64,000 nt of DNA from the NCBI RefSeq assembly GCF_024666595.1, contig NZ_CP088296.1, positions 1,426,001 through 1,490,000 of the forward strand, written 5' to 3'. This DNA comes from Sphingomonas sp. J315 (lineage in GTDB: Bacteria > Pseudomonadota > Alphaproteobacteria > Sphingomonadales > Sphingomonadaceae). This document shows, one piece after another, positions 7,387 through 17,965 of the stretch. Each line of letters opens with the position of its first letter. Position 1 is the first letter of the stretch. The notes beneath the pieces are model-generated. The model worked only from the letters and a program-made list of their open reading frames with translations, was not told the DNA's origin and did not search any database. Position numbers and translations under genes: made by a program.

Positions 7387-8022
7387 ATGGCCGATCCCGC
7401 CATCATCAGCCAGTTGCGCGAAACATTGAGCGCCATCGAGGGCAGCGGCTTTCGCCGCCGCCCGGTGCTGCCGTTCGGCATGCAGCGGATGGACGCGCGG
7501 CTCGCCGATGGCGGATTGCGGCTCGATGCGCTGCACGAGGTGGCGGGAGCGAGCGCGGACCTGACCGACGATGCCGCCGCGACGTTGTTCGTCGCGGGGA
7601 TCGCGGCGCGCGCCTGGGGACCGGTGCTGTGGGTCATGCGGCGGCGCGACCTGTTTGCGCCCGGCCTCTATCAGGCCGGACTCGCGCCCAAGCGCGTCCT
7701 TTATGCCGAGGCGGCGGACGATGACGAACTGCTCGCGATCATGGAAGAAGGGCTGCGTCACCGCGGGCTGGGCGCGGTGGTGGGCGAGGCCCGGCGCGTA
7801 GCGATGCCCGCGACCCGGCGGCTCCAGCTGGCGGCGGAGGGCGGGCGCACCATCGCCCTTCTGATGAAGCGCCACCCGCGTCACGGCGGCGACCCGCTTG
7901 CCGCGCCATCGGCGGCGGTGACACGCTGGCGGGTCGGCTGCGCGCCGTCCTCGCCGCTCCCGGTCGAGGGCGTCGGGCGCGCGCGCTGGCAGCTTGCGCT
8001 TGCCCGACAAAAGGGGGGGTGA
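7387..8022 (+). CDS. imuA: ImuA-family SOS mutagenesis protein
   Basis: 211 residues, RecA/SulA-like. It shows the core LDALHEVAGASADLTDDAAATLFVAGIAARAWGPVLWV, the LFAPGLYQAGL motif and a C-terminal WRVGCAPSSPLPVEGVGRARWQLALARQKGG, closely following alphaproteobacterial ImuA. ImuA assists the ImuB/DnaE2 translesion mutasome; the exact step is not settled. First gene of the LexA-controlled cassette and followed after 29 bases by imuB. Confidence 0.9.
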   Translation: MADPAIISQLRETLSAIEGSGFRRRPVLPFGMQRMDARLADGGLRLDALHEVAGASADLTDDAAATLFVAGIAARAWGPVLWVMRRRDLFAPGLYQAGLAPKRVLYAEAADDDELLAIMEEGLRHRGLGAVVGEARRVAMPATRRLQLAAEGGRTIALLMKRHPRHGGDPLAAPSAAVTRWRVGCAPSSPLPVEGVGRARWQLALARQKGG

Positions 8023-8051
8023 TCCTTTCGATATCCTGGTGGAGGCATGCG

Positions 8052-10078
8052 ATGAAACGGGTCGCTGCGCTCTTCCTGCCCGGCTGGCCGATCGAACGGC
8101 TGCGGCAGGCGGAGCGGACCGCACAGCCGCCGCCGCCTGAGGCCGCGCCCGACGTGCAGCTGGACGCGGTGCTAGGCACTTTGGGCGACGCGGCGGCAGC
8201 GGAACAGCAACATGCCTGTTCGGTCCCGCGCGGCGGCGGCTGGCGCCCCGGCGCGCGCTGGGCGCGCGACGACATCGCAGCGCTCCCGGCGCATCAGCGA
8301 CCGTCGAAGCGCGAACTGGGGCGGCGCGAGGAGGCGGCGGGGAACCCGTTTCGCCCGATGCAGTCGGACGAGGTGCGCAGCCAGGTTCCGGCCGGGGAGT
8401 CTCCGATTGAGTTCCTCCCCCAGCGTGCGGGGGGAGGGGGACCATCGCGCAGCGATGGTGGAGGGCCGCGCCGCAGGCGCGGGATGTGCGGCAGCCGACC
8501 GCCGCCGCTGCGCGGCGGCCCCTCCACCCCTGCCCTGCGGGCGCGGTCCCCCTCCCCGAGCAAGCTCGGGGAGGAATTGCCCCCCTCGTCACCTCCCTCC
8601 GCGCCGGCAATCGCGTGCTGGTCGCCGCCGCCTGTCCGCACGCCCGTGCGCTCGGCATCGTTCCTGGCATGGCGGTGACGCAGGCGCGCGCCTACCTGCC
8701 CGGCCTCGAAATCCGCCCCGCCGACCCGGAGGGGGACCTTGCCGCGCTCCACCGACTTGCGCTGCTGGCGGCGCGGCGCTGGGCGCCGAGCGTGGCGATC
8801 GAGGGGAGCGACACGCTGCTGATCGACCTGACCGGGGTCGCGCATCTCCATGGCGGCGAGGCGCGGATGGCGGCGCGGATTATCCGCCTGCTGGCGCGGC
8901 GCGGCCATGCGGGTCGCATCGCGATTGCCGACACGCCGGGGGCGGCCTGGGCGCTGGCGCATTACGCCAGACATGATGCCGTGCTGATCTGTACCCCCGG
9001 CCAGCACGCCGGCGCCCTCGCCCCGCTCCCCATCCCCGCGTTGCGCGTCGATCCGGCTGCGGTCGAACTGCTGCGTCGGTTGGGCGTGGAGCTGATCGGG
9101 CAGCTTGCCGCGATGCCGCGCGCCCCGCTCGCCCGGCGGTTCGGCGGGGCGCTGGTCACCCGGCTCGAACAGGCGCTGGGCACCCTTCCCGAACCGCTCG
9201 ATCCCATCGTTCCGCGCGAGGCCATCGCCGTACAGCGCCGTTTCGTCGAGCCGGTCGCGACCGCCGAAGGGATCGCTCACTGGATTGCTGCACTGGTGCC
9301 CGAACTCTGCGCCGCACTCGAAGCTGCGGGCCTTGGCGCGCGTGCGGTTGAGCTGGTGGCGGACCGGGTCGATCATGTCCCACAGCGCATCCGCATCGGC
9401 CTTGCCCGCGCCAGCCGCGATTGCCTGCACCTGATCCGCCTGATCATGCGGCGGATCGAGGATGTGGAGCCTGGCTATGGCATCGACGCGATCACGCTGC
9501 GCATCCGCCGTACCGAACCACTGGCCGCACGCCCGGTCGACGAGCGGCTGGACGAGGAGGCGAAGCCCGATCTTGCTCCGCTCGCCGATACGCTCGCCAC
9601 CCGCATCGGATCGCGCCGGATGTGGCGCAGCCGCCCGGTCGAGAGCGATGTGCCCGAGCGCAGCGTCGGGCGTGAGGGCGTGCTAGATCCGCCCGACCGC
9701 AGGGCCATGCGGATGAAAACGGGCGATGTCCGCCAGCTCCTGTCGACCACGCCGCCCGACGCCTGGCGTCCCGACTGGCCGCGCCCGGCACGGCTGCTCG
9801 CCCGGCCGGAACGGCTCGACCATGTGCTGGCCGAACTGCCCGACCAGCCGCCGCGCCGTTTCACCTGGCGCGGGCGGACGATCCGGGTGGTGCGCGCCGA
9901 CGGGCCCGAGCGGATCGCCGGGGAATGGTGGCGACGTTCGGCCGAAACCCATGCCGTGCGCGACTATTTTCGCGTCGAGGACGAGGGCGGCCATCGTTAC
10001 TGGCTGTTCCGCCGCGGCGATGGCGAGCGGGGGGTGACGGGCGACCTCAGCTGGTATCTCCACGGATTGTTCGGGTGA
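8052..10078 (+). pseudogene. imuB: ImuB (Y-family polymerase-like), split by a 170-bp repeat insertion
   Basis: The gene starts at ATG 8052 (MKRVAALFLPGWPIERLR) after a GGTGGAGG site. Its frame is intact to about 8409, then enters a repeat element; the rest of the protein (IAPLVTSLRAGNRVLVAAACPHARALG... to the end at 10078) is in another frame, opened after a TGA at 8408. Removing 170 bases between the two ATTG copies (8406 and 8576) restores ...GESPIAPLVTSLRAG... in one frame of about 618 residues. ImuB normally bridges the beta clamp and DnaE2. An ATG within the element at 8486 could give a 530-residue product lacking the first strand of the palm. Probably inactive or altered; dnaE2 behind it is intact. 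Confidence 0.85.
8410..8579. repeat. 170-bp multi-hairpin repeat element inserted in imuB
   Basis: Flanked by a direct ATTG (8406-8409 and 8576-8579). Terminal inverted repeat TTCCTCCCC (8412-8420) / GGGGAGGAA (8568-8576). Inside lie six successive hairpins: 8414-8437, ACCATCGC/GCGATGGT (8441-8459), CCGCGCC/GGCGCGG (8466-8482), GCCGCCGC/GCGGCGGC (8501-8519), GCCC/GGGC (8532-8542) and TCCCCGAGC/GCTCGGGGA (8553-8572). It carries no gene. The layout resembles REP- or MITE-like intergenic repeats; the flanking duplication suggests a mobile, non-autonomous element. No second copy was recognised in this window. Confidence 0.8.
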
Positions 10079-13000
10079 ACTACACCGAGCTTCAGGTCAC
10101 CACCCATTTCTCGTTCCTGCGTGGCGCGTCGTCTCCGCTCGAGCTGTTCTCTGCCGCCGCGCTGATGGGTCATGCGGCGCTGGGGGTGACCGACCGCAAT
10201 TCGCTGGGCGGGGTGGTACAGGCGCTGTTCGCGTGTGACCAGCTGGCGCAACAGGGCGTCGATATCCGCCCGATCAATGGCTGCCGCCTCGACCTGGCCG
10301 ATGGCGCATCATTACTGGTGTGGCCAGAGGACCGAGCGGGGTGGAGCCGCCTCACCCGCCTGCTCACGCTGGGCAAGTCGCGAGTCGATGCCCAGCGCGG
10401 CGAAAAGGGCCAGTGCATCCTGCATTGGGAGGATGTTGCGGAGCATTGCACGGGACTGGTCGGCGCGCTGGTGCCGCGCGGGGCGGACGGTGACCTGGCC
10501 TGGATGGCCGATTTGTTCGGCACGTCCGGCCATGTCTGCATGACGCCGATGCGCCGCCCGAACGAGGCGGTACGGCTCAACGCGGTGTATGACGATGCCC
10601 GCCGCTTCGGGCTGACCCCACTCGCGACCGGGGACGTGCTGTACCACCATCCCGACCGGCGGATGCTGCAGGATGTGGTGACGGCAATCCGCGAGGGATG
10701 CACGATCGACGCGCTCGGGCTGCGGCGCGAGCGGAGCGTCGAGCGGCACCTCAAGTCGCCCGAGGCGATGGCGCGCCGCTTCGCGCGCTGGCCCGATGCG
10801 ATCCACGCCAGCGCCGCGATCGCCGAGCGTTGCAGTTTTTCCCTGCGTGGGCTGCGCCACCAATATCCTGAAGAAGAGGTGCTGCCGGGCAAGTCGCCGC
10901 AAGAGGCGCTGCGCATCCTGGCCACCAATGGACTGCGCCAGCGGTTCGGCGGCAAGCCGTCACAGGCGCATCTCGATTTGCTGGAGCATGAGCTGGGGCT
11001 GGTCGAGCAGATGGGCTATGCGCCCTATTTCCTAACCGTCAATTCGATCGTCCAGTCCGCGATCAGCCAGCAGATCCTGTGCCAGGGGCGCGGGAGCGCG
11101 GCCAATTCGGTGATCTGCTTCGCGCTCGGCATCACCTCGATCGACCCGGTAAAGCATCAATTGCTGTTCGAGCGGTTCATCAGCACCGAGCGCCGCGAGC
11201 CGCCCGACATCGATGTCGATTTCGAGCATGAGCGGCGCGAGGAAGTGATCCAGTGGATCTATGACAGCTATGGCCGCGACCATTCGGCGCTGACCGCGGT
11301 GGTCAGCCGGTTCCGCACGCGCGGTGCGGTACGCGAGGTAGGCAAGGCGCTGGGGCTGCCCGAGGATCTGACCGGCGCTTTGTCGAGCCAGGTCTGGGGC
11401 TGGTCGAGCGACGGGGTGCCGGAGGAACATGTCGCGGCACTGGGCCTCGACCCCGGCGACCATCGGCTGGCGCTGACCCTCAGCCTTGCGCGCGAGCTGA
11501 TCGGGACGCCGCGGCATCTGTCGCAGCATCCCGGCGGCTTCGTGCTGACCCGCGACAAGCTGCATGACCTGGTCCCGGTCGAGCCCGCAGCGATGATCGA
11601 CCGGCAGGTGATCGAATGGGAGAAGGTGGACCTTGAATATCTCGGCTTCATGAAGGTCGACATATTGGGGCTGGGGATGCTGGGGTGCATGCGCCGCTGC
11701 TTCGACCTGCTGGCACAGCATAAGGGGGTGACACTGACCATGGCGTCGCCGGTGATGCAGGAAGACGACCCGGCGACGTTCAGGATGATCCGCCAGGCCG
11801 ATACGCTGGGCGTGTTCCAGATCGAAAGCCGCGCGCAGATGTCGATGCTGCCGCGGATGAAGCCGGAGAATTTCTACGACATCGCGATCCAGGTGGCGAT
11901 CGTGCGCCCGGGGCCGATCCAGGGGAATATGGTCCACCCCTATCTCAAGCGGCGGCAGAATCCGGACCAGGTCGAATATCCCTCCCCAAAGCTGAAGAAA
12001 GTTCTCGAGAAAACGCTGGGCGTACCGCTGTTCCAGGAACAGGCGATGCAGGTGGCGATCGAGGGAGCGGGTTTTTCGCCGAGCGAGGCCGACCGGCTGC
12101 GCCGCGCCATGGCGACGTTCAAATCGACCGGGGGGATCGGGCCGTTCGAGGCGAAGCTGATCGACGGGATGCTGGCGAACGGCATTGCCAGCAGCTTTGC
12201 AGAACGGCTGGTCGAGCAGATCAAGGGGTTCAGCAATTACGGCTTTCCCGAGAGCCATGCGGCGAGTTTCGCCAAGATCGCTATCGCCTCGTGCTGGATG
12301 AAGTGCCACCACCCCGATCTGTTCTGCGCGGCGCTGCTCAATGCGCAGCCGATGGGATTCTATGCCCCGGCACAGTTGGTGCGCGACGCGCGCGCGCATG
12401 GGGTGGAAGTGCATCCGGTCTGCATCAACGCAAGCGACTGGGACACGGGGGCACTGCCCGGCCTGCCCAATCGCCGCCCGCGTCATGCCGCCTATTGGGG
12501 CAGCGACGATGGCTGGGCCGGGCTGATGCCGCTGCGACTGGGCATGCGGGTGGTGCATGGGCTGGCGCAAGAGGATGGTGCGGCGATCCTTGCGGCGCGC
12601 GCTGCCGGCGGTCCCTTCACCTCGGTCGAGGAGGCGTGGCGGCGCTCCGGGGTGAAGCCCGCCGCACTGGAACGGCTGGCACGGGCCGATGCGTTTCAGG
12701 CGCTGGAGCTCAACCGGCGTCAGGCTTTGTGGGCGATCAAGGGGCTGGCGAACCGGCCACTCGACCTGTTCGCCGCCGCCGACCTGCGCGCGGGGCGGAC
12801 GCGACCCGAAAGCGTCGAGGTGCCGGTCGCGCTGCTCCCCCTGACCGCCGGGCGCGAGGTGGTGGAGGATTATCGCGCGACCCAATTGTCGCTGCGCGCG
12901 CACCCGCTGACCTTCCTGCGCGCGAAGCTGGTGGCGCGCGGTATCCGGCCGTGCGGCGACCTGACCGGCATGAAGGACGGTGCGCGGGTCGAGGTGGCGG

Positions 13001-13398
13001 GGCTGGTGCTGGTCCGCCAGCGGCCGGGCAGCGCCAGGGGCGTCGTCTTCGTCACGCTGGAGGACGAGAGCGGCATCGCCAACGCGGTGCTGTGGTCCGA
13101 CCGGTTCGAGCAATATCGCCGCACCGTGATGACCGCGACGATGCTGGCGATCCGTGGCAAGGTGCAGCGCGAGGGGATCGTGATCCATGTCGTCGCCGAT
13201 GCGATCACCGACCTCACCGCGATGCTGCGCGAGATCGGCGAGATCGACCTGCCGCGCATGACCATGCCCGGCGACGGCGCGACCCATGGCGGCGGCCCCG
13301 ACCCGCGCGAGGCCGGGCCGCGCTGGCCCCCGCCCTATGACAGCAGCCACTGGCGCGGCGGCGAAGCGATCCCGGTCAAATCAAGAGATTTTCACTGA
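10075..13398 (+). CDS. dnaE2: Error-prone DNA polymerase DnaE2
   Basis: 1107 residues from GTG 10075, which overlaps the imuB stop (GTGA). Order: N-terminal PHP domain (YTELQVTTHFSFLRGASSP), C-family polymerase palm with the catalytic PDIDVDFEHERRE, fingers and little-finger region (FQIESRAQMSMLPR, FKSTGGIGPFE, NYGFPESHAASFA), then a C-terminal OB-fold (VEVAGLVLVRQRPGSARGVVFVTLEDE). The size and the absence of a long C-terminal tail fit DnaE2 rather than replicative DnaE1. It performs SOS-induced translesion synthesis with ImuA and ImuB. The polymerase itself looks intact although its partner imuB is broken. Confidence 0.95.
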   Translation: MNYTELQVTTHFSFLRGASSPLELFSAAALMGHAALGVTDRNSLGGVVQALFACDQLAQQGVDIRPINGCRLDLADGASLLVWPEDRAGWSRLTRLLTLGKSRVDAQRGEKGQCILHWEDVAEHCTGLVGALVPRGADGDLAWMADLFGTSGHVCMTPMRRPNEAVRLNAVYDDARRFGLTPLATGDVLYHHPDRRMLQDVVTAIREGCTIDALGLRRERSVERHLKSPEAMARRFARWPDAIHASAAIAERCSFSLRGLRHQYPEEEVLPGKSPQEALRILATNGLRQRFGGKPSQAHLDLLEHELGLVEQMGYAPYFLTVNSIVQSAISQQILCQGRGSAANSVICFALGITSIDPVKHQLLFERFISTERREPPDIDVDFEHERREEVIQWIYDSYGRDHSALTAVVSRFRTRGAVREVGKALGLPEDLTGALSSQVWGWSSDGVPEEHVAALGLDPGDHRLALTLSLARELIGTPRHLSQHPGGFVLTRDKLHDLVPVEPAAMIDRQVIEWEKVDLEYLGFMKVDILGLGMLGCMRRCFDLLAQHKGVTLTMASPVMQEDDPATFRMIRQADTLGVFQIESRAQMSMLPRMKPENFYDIAIQVAIVRPGPIQGNMVHPYLKRRQNPDQVEYPSPKLKKVLEKTLGVPLFQEQAMQVAIEGAGFSPSEADRLRRAMATFKSTGGIGPFEAKLIDGMLANGIASSFAERLVEQIKGFSNYGFPESHAASFAKIAIASCWMKCHHPDLFCAALLNAQPMGFYAPAQLVRDARAHGVEVHPVCINASDWDTGALPGLPNRRPRHAAYWGSDDGWAGLMPLRLGMRVVHGLAQEDGAAILAARAAGGPFTSVEEAWRRSGVKPAALERLARADAFQALELNRRQALWAIKGLANRPLDLFAAADLRAGRTRPESVEVPVALLPLTAGREVVEDYRATQLSLRAHPLTFLRAKLVARGIRPCGDLTGMKDGARVEVAGLVLVRQRPGSARGVVFVTLEDESGIANAVLWSDRFEQYRRTVMTATMLAIRGKVQREGIVIHVVADAITDLTAMLREIGEIDLPRMTMPGDGATHGGGPDPREAGPRWPPPYDSSHWRGGEAIPVKSRDFH

Positions 13399-13411
13399 CC
13401 GCCGCGCGGGG

Positions 13412-14416
13412 TCAGCCCCCGACGGTCTGTTCGATCACGCCGAAGATCGGGTGGTGCCTGTCGTCCTCGGCCCAGATGCGGACGGTGTCGCCGGCCTTCA
13501 GGAACGGGGTCGCTGCCTTGCCGTCGCGGATCGTTTCGACCGTGCGGACTTCGGCGAGGCACGAATAGCCGACGCCGCCCTCTGCGATCGGCTTGCCCGG
13601 CCCGCCATCGGCGTCGCGGTTGGAGACGGTGCCCGATCCGATGATCGTCCCCGCCCCCAGCGCGCGTGTCTTCGCCGCATGGGCGATCAGCGTGCCGAAA
13701 TCGAAGGTCATGTCCTCGCCCGCCTCGGCGCGGCCAAAGGGCTGGCCGTTGAGATCGACCATCAGCTTGCGGTGCAGCTTCCCGTCCTGCCACCAGTCGC
13801 CAAGCGCATCGGGGGTGACGAATACCGGCGAGAAGGCGCTGGCCGGCTTGGACTGGAAGAAGCCAAAGCCCTTGGCGAGTTCGCCCGGGATCAGGTTGCG
13901 GAGCGACACGTCGTTGGTCAGGCCAACAAGGCGGATCGCGGCGAGCGCCTCTTCCCGGCTCGCGCCCAGCTTCACGTCGCCGGTGACGACCACCACTTCG
14001 GCCTCGAGATCGCAGCCCCAGCTCTCGTCGGCGAGGGGGATCGGGTCGCGCGGGCCGAGAAAGCCGTCGCTGCCGCCCTGATACATCAGCGGATCGTGCC
14101 AGAAGGTCTCGGGCATCTCCGCCCCGCGCGCCTGACGGACCAGCGCGACATGGTTCACATAGGCCGAGCCGTCGGCCCATTGATATGCGCGCGGCAGCGG
14201 GGCGGCGGCATCGCGCTCGTGAAACCGCTCACGCGGAATCACTTCATGATCGAGATCCGTGGCGAGGTTGCGCAATGCCCCCTCATACCGATCCCAATCG
14301 TCGAGCGCCGCCTGAAGTGTCCCGACGATATGGCTCGCATCGGCATACCAGGCGAGATCGGTCGAAACGACGACGAGGCGACCGTCACGGCCATTCTTAA
14401 GGCTGGCAAGTTTCAC
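13412..14416 (-). CDS. Fumarylacetoacetate hydrolase family protein
   Basis: 334 residues. The FAH fold is seen in PETFWHDPLMYQGGSDGFLGPRDPIPLADESWGCDLEAEVVVVTGDV, with the acidic metal ligands, followed by VGLTNDVSLRNLIPGELAKGFGFFQSKPASAFSPV and GTIIGSGTVSNRDADGGPG. Members cleave C-C bonds of beta-diketo acids, as in the last step of tyrosine or homogentisate breakdown, or act as hydratases and decarboxylases. No other tyrosine-pathway gene is adjacent, so the substrate is not settled. Converges with dnaE2 (13-base gap) and diverges from the histidine kinase. Confidence 0.85.
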   Translation of the reverse strand: MKLASLKNGRDGRLVVVSTDLAWYADASHIVGTLQAALDDWDRYEGALRNLATDLDHEVIPRERFHERDAAAPLPRAYQWADGSAYVNHVALVRQARGAEMPETFWHDPLMYQGGSDGFLGPRDPIPLADESWGCDLEAEVVVVTGDVKLGASREEALAAIRLVGLTNDVSLRNLIPGELAKGFGFFQSKPASAFSPVFVTPDALGDWWQDGKLHRKLMVDLNGQPFGRAEAGEDMTFDFGTLIAHAAKTRALGAGTIIGSGTVSNRDADGGPGKPIAEGGVGYSCLAEVRTVETIRDGKAATPFLKAGDTVRIWAEDDRHHPIFGVIEQTVGG

Positions 14417-14523
14417 GCTGCTTCTCCTGCTCCTGACCGTCGATCCTCTAACCGGCTGGTTTCGACCGAGACATTATCTGCCCTGCATTGACAGGCGCGG
14501 GCGCAACCCGCAACGCTGATCAC

Positions 14524-17500
14524 ATGTATTCCGAGCTTCGATTCCTGGAGCAAGGCGGCGAAATGGGCCGTCGGATACGCGAGCATGACTGGTCGGCAAC
14601 CCCTCTGGGGCCGCCGGAGACCTGGCCGCAACCGCTCCGCTTCGCGCTCGGCATCTGCCTCGGCTCGGAAATGCCCACCGCGATCTATTGGGGGCCGGAG
14701 CTTCGCCTGTTCTACAACGATGCCTGGGCACCAATCCCGGCAGAGCGCCATCCGGCTGCGCTGGGGCAGCGCGGCGAGGATGTCTGGCCGGAAATCTGGG
14801 ACGTGGTCGGCCCTCAATTCGCGCAGGTAATCGCGACAGGCGCGGGCTTTGCAACCTATGACCAGCGGCTCGACATGGAGCGCGGGGGCCACCCACGCGA
14901 AACCTATTGGAACTATAGTTTCACGCCGATCCGCGACGAACATGGCAAGGTCTGCGGCATCCTCAATCAGGGCAACGAGACCACCGCGACGGTGTTGTCG
15001 CAGCGCGAACGCCGCGCCGAGATCGAACGGCTGCACGAGCTGTTTCAGCAATCCCCCCGGCGCGGTGGCGCTGTTGCAGGGGCCGGACCATGTCTTCGCG
15101 CTGGCCAATCCCGCCTATCGCGACCTGACCGGTCGCCGCGATCTGTTGGGCAAGCCGCTGGCCGAGGCACTGCCCGAAATCGTCGAGCAAGGGTTTGTCG
15201 ATCTGCTCGACCGGGTGTTTGCGAGCGGCATCGCGTTCCGCGCGACCGGGCAGCCGGTCGAGCTGATGCGCGAAGGCGTGGCGCAGACGCGAATGCTCGA
15301 TTTCGTCTATCAGCCGATCAAGGATGCGGCAGGCACCACCACCGCGATCTTTGTGGAGGCCAATGACGTCACCGAACGGGTGATCGCGGAAACGTTGCTG
15401 CGCGAGAGCGAGGAGCGGCTGCAGCTCGCGCTCGACGCCTCGAACGGCATCGGCGTGTGGGACTGGGACCTGGTCGCCAACCAGGTCCGCACCGATGCGC
15501 GATTCGCGCGGCTTTACGGTGTTGACCCGGAACTGGCCGAGCAGGGTGGCCCGATCGAGGCGTTCTTCAGCCACATCCACCCCGAGGACGCCCAGCGCGT
15601 CCGCGCCGAGATCGAACAGGCGATCCGCAGCGGCGACCGGTTCTCAAGCGAGTATCGGCTGGTCGATGGCGGCGGTCGCATCCGGTGGGTCACGGCGCAG
15701 GGGCGGTGCAGCCATGATACTGAGGGCCGCCCCATCCGCTTTCCCGGCGTCAGTTTCGAGGTCACCGAGCGGCGCGAGGCCGAGGAGGCCGCGCGCAAGG
15801 CTGCCGCCGATCTCAAAACCATCACTGAGGATCAGGCGTTTCTGTTCGACCTTGCCAATCGGCAACGCGGGCTGGACTCGCCGGACGCGATCATGCGGCT
15901 CAGCGCGGGTGCGATCGCCGAGCGGCTGGGCATCGACCGCGTCGGCTTCTACCGCGTGGTCGGCGAAGGGGCAGTCCAGTTCGGACCGTGCGTCGCCAGC
16001 GGCAAGCTGCGCTCGCTGGAGGGTACGCAACGGCTCGACATGGGCGGGGCCAATGCGATGTACCGCCAGGGGCTGACGCTGGTGACGGACGACGCCGCCA
16101 ACGACCCGCGTTTCGTCGGGACAGATCTCGCGCGCTACTCCCCCGCCGCAGTTGGCGTGCCGCTGATGCGGGGTGGCTCATGGGTCGCCAGCCTCTATGC
16201 CAACCAAGCCGAGCCGCGCCGCTGGCGCGCCGAAGAGGTCGCGTTGATCGAGGCGGTCGCACAATCCGCCTGGGATGCGGTCGAACGCGCCGCGGCGGTG
16301 ATCGCGCTGCGCGAGAGCGAGGCCAAGTTCCGCGCCATCGCGAATTCGATCGACCCGATGGTCTGGTCGACCCAGCCCGACGGCTATCACGATTATTACA
16401 ACGACCGCTGGTACGAATATACCGGCGTTCCCCCGGTTCGACCGATGGCGAGGCGTGGAACGGCATGTTCCACCCGGACGATCAGGCGCGCGCATGGGAA
16501 GTGTGGCGGGGCTGCCTCGCGACCGGTGCCCCCTATCACATCGAGTATCGCCTGAGGCACCATAGCGGTGTCTATCGCTGGGTACTGGGCCGCGCGCAGG
16601 CAGTGCGCGACGAGAATGGGACGATCACCCGCTGGTTCGGCACCTGCACCGACATCCAGGACATTGTCGACGCGCGCGAAGTGCTGGCACGGTCGCGACA
16701 CGAGCTGGAACAGGCGGTGGAGGAGCGCACCGGGCAGCTGATGATCGCCGAGGAACGGCTGCGTCAGGCGCACAAGATGGAGGCGGTCGGCCAGCTGACC
16801 GGCGGCATCGCCCATGACTTCAACAACATGCTGGCCGTCATCATCGGATCGCTCGACATGCTCGAACGGCGGATCGCGCAGGGAGCGACCGACCTCGACC
16901 GCTACATCGTCGCGGCCAAGGACGGCGCGACCCGCGCCGCCGCGCTGACCCAGCGGCTGCTCGGCTTTGCCCGGCAACAGCCGCTCGCGCCGGTTGCGCT
17001 CGACATCAATGCACTGGTGTCGGGGATGATCGACCTGTTGATGCGCACATTGGGCGAGAAGGTGACAGTCGAGACTCGGTTGCAAAGCCAGCTCGCAACC
17101 GCATTGGCCGACCCCAATCTGCTCGAGAATGTCATCCTCAACCTGTCGGTCAATGCCCGCGACGCGATGCCCGATGGCGGGCGCCTGACGATCGAGACCG
17201 CGAATGAGACGCTCGACGCGGCGGCGGCAGGTGAGTTGGGGCTTGCGCCCGGCGATTATGTCGCGCTGACCGTCGCCGATACCGGGTCGGGCATGTCGGA
17301 CGAGGTCGCGGCGCGCGCGTTCGACCCCTTCTTCACCACCAAGGGGGTGGGCAAGGGCACCGGGCTGGGGCTGAGCCAGGTGTTCGGATTTGCGCGGCAA
17401 TCGGGCGGGCATGTCGCAATCGACACCGCACCGGGGCGCGGGACTCGCGTGACGCTGCTGCTGCCCCGCCACGATGCGCCGCCCGCAGCGAATGACAGCG

Positions 17501-17898
17501 CCACGGAAGCCGGGGGGCAGCGCGCCGGGTCGCCCGATGAGGTGATCCTGGTGGTCGAGGATGAAGAGCGGGTGCGCAACCATTCGGTCGAGGCGCTGCG
17601 CGAGCTCGGCTATACCGTGTTGCAGGCGCCCGACGGGATCGAGGCGCTGCGACTGATCGGACGCAGCCAGCCGATCTCGTTGCTGTTCACCGATGTCGTG
17701 ATGCCGGAAATGACCGGCGACGAACTCGCCCGACGCGCGCGTGAACGCCAGCCGGGCCTGAAAGTGCTCTACACCAGCGGCTACACGCCCGACGAGAATG
17801 CGATCACCAGCGATGCCGGAATCACCGCATCGCTGATCGCCAAACCGTTCGGGGTCGATCAGCTCGCCGCCAAGGTCCGCGCGACGCTCGATAGCTGA
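14524..17898 (+). pseudogene. Hybrid sensor histidine kinase/response regulator with two compensating frameshifts
   Basis: Read through, the protein is about 1124 residues: three PAS-type domains (GPELRLFYNDAW; ALANPAYRDLTGRRDLLGKPL; GVWDWDLVANQVRTDARFARLYG), a GAF domain (AGAIAERLGIDRVGFYRVVGEG), another PAS, a HisKA H-box with HKMEAVGQLTGGIAHDFNNM, an HATPase domain ([28 protein letters not shown]) and a receiver with the phospho-acceptor Asp in LLFTDVVMPEM. No membrane segment was seen, so it is likely cytoplasmic. The frame shifts at six C (15053-15058, one too many) and comes back at 16430-16436 (one base short). About 1.4 kb between them stays open in the second frame, so the gene is recently hit or mis-sequenced. 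A TTG at 14488 is an alternative start. Confidence 0.85.
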
Positions 17899-17965
17899 CC
17901 GCGGTGCTGGACGTAGCGGCGCGCGCGCTCTAGGGGAGCCGCGCATACCGGAAAGGATCGGAAAC

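Noticed and set aside
11032..13350. Very long antisense open frame opposite dnaE2; similar long antisense frames opposite the M3 peptidase (5585-6847) and the ATP-grasp fusion (25009-27066)
   Set aside because: They mirror the codon bias of the real genes at high GC, lack ribosome binding sites and show no family features.
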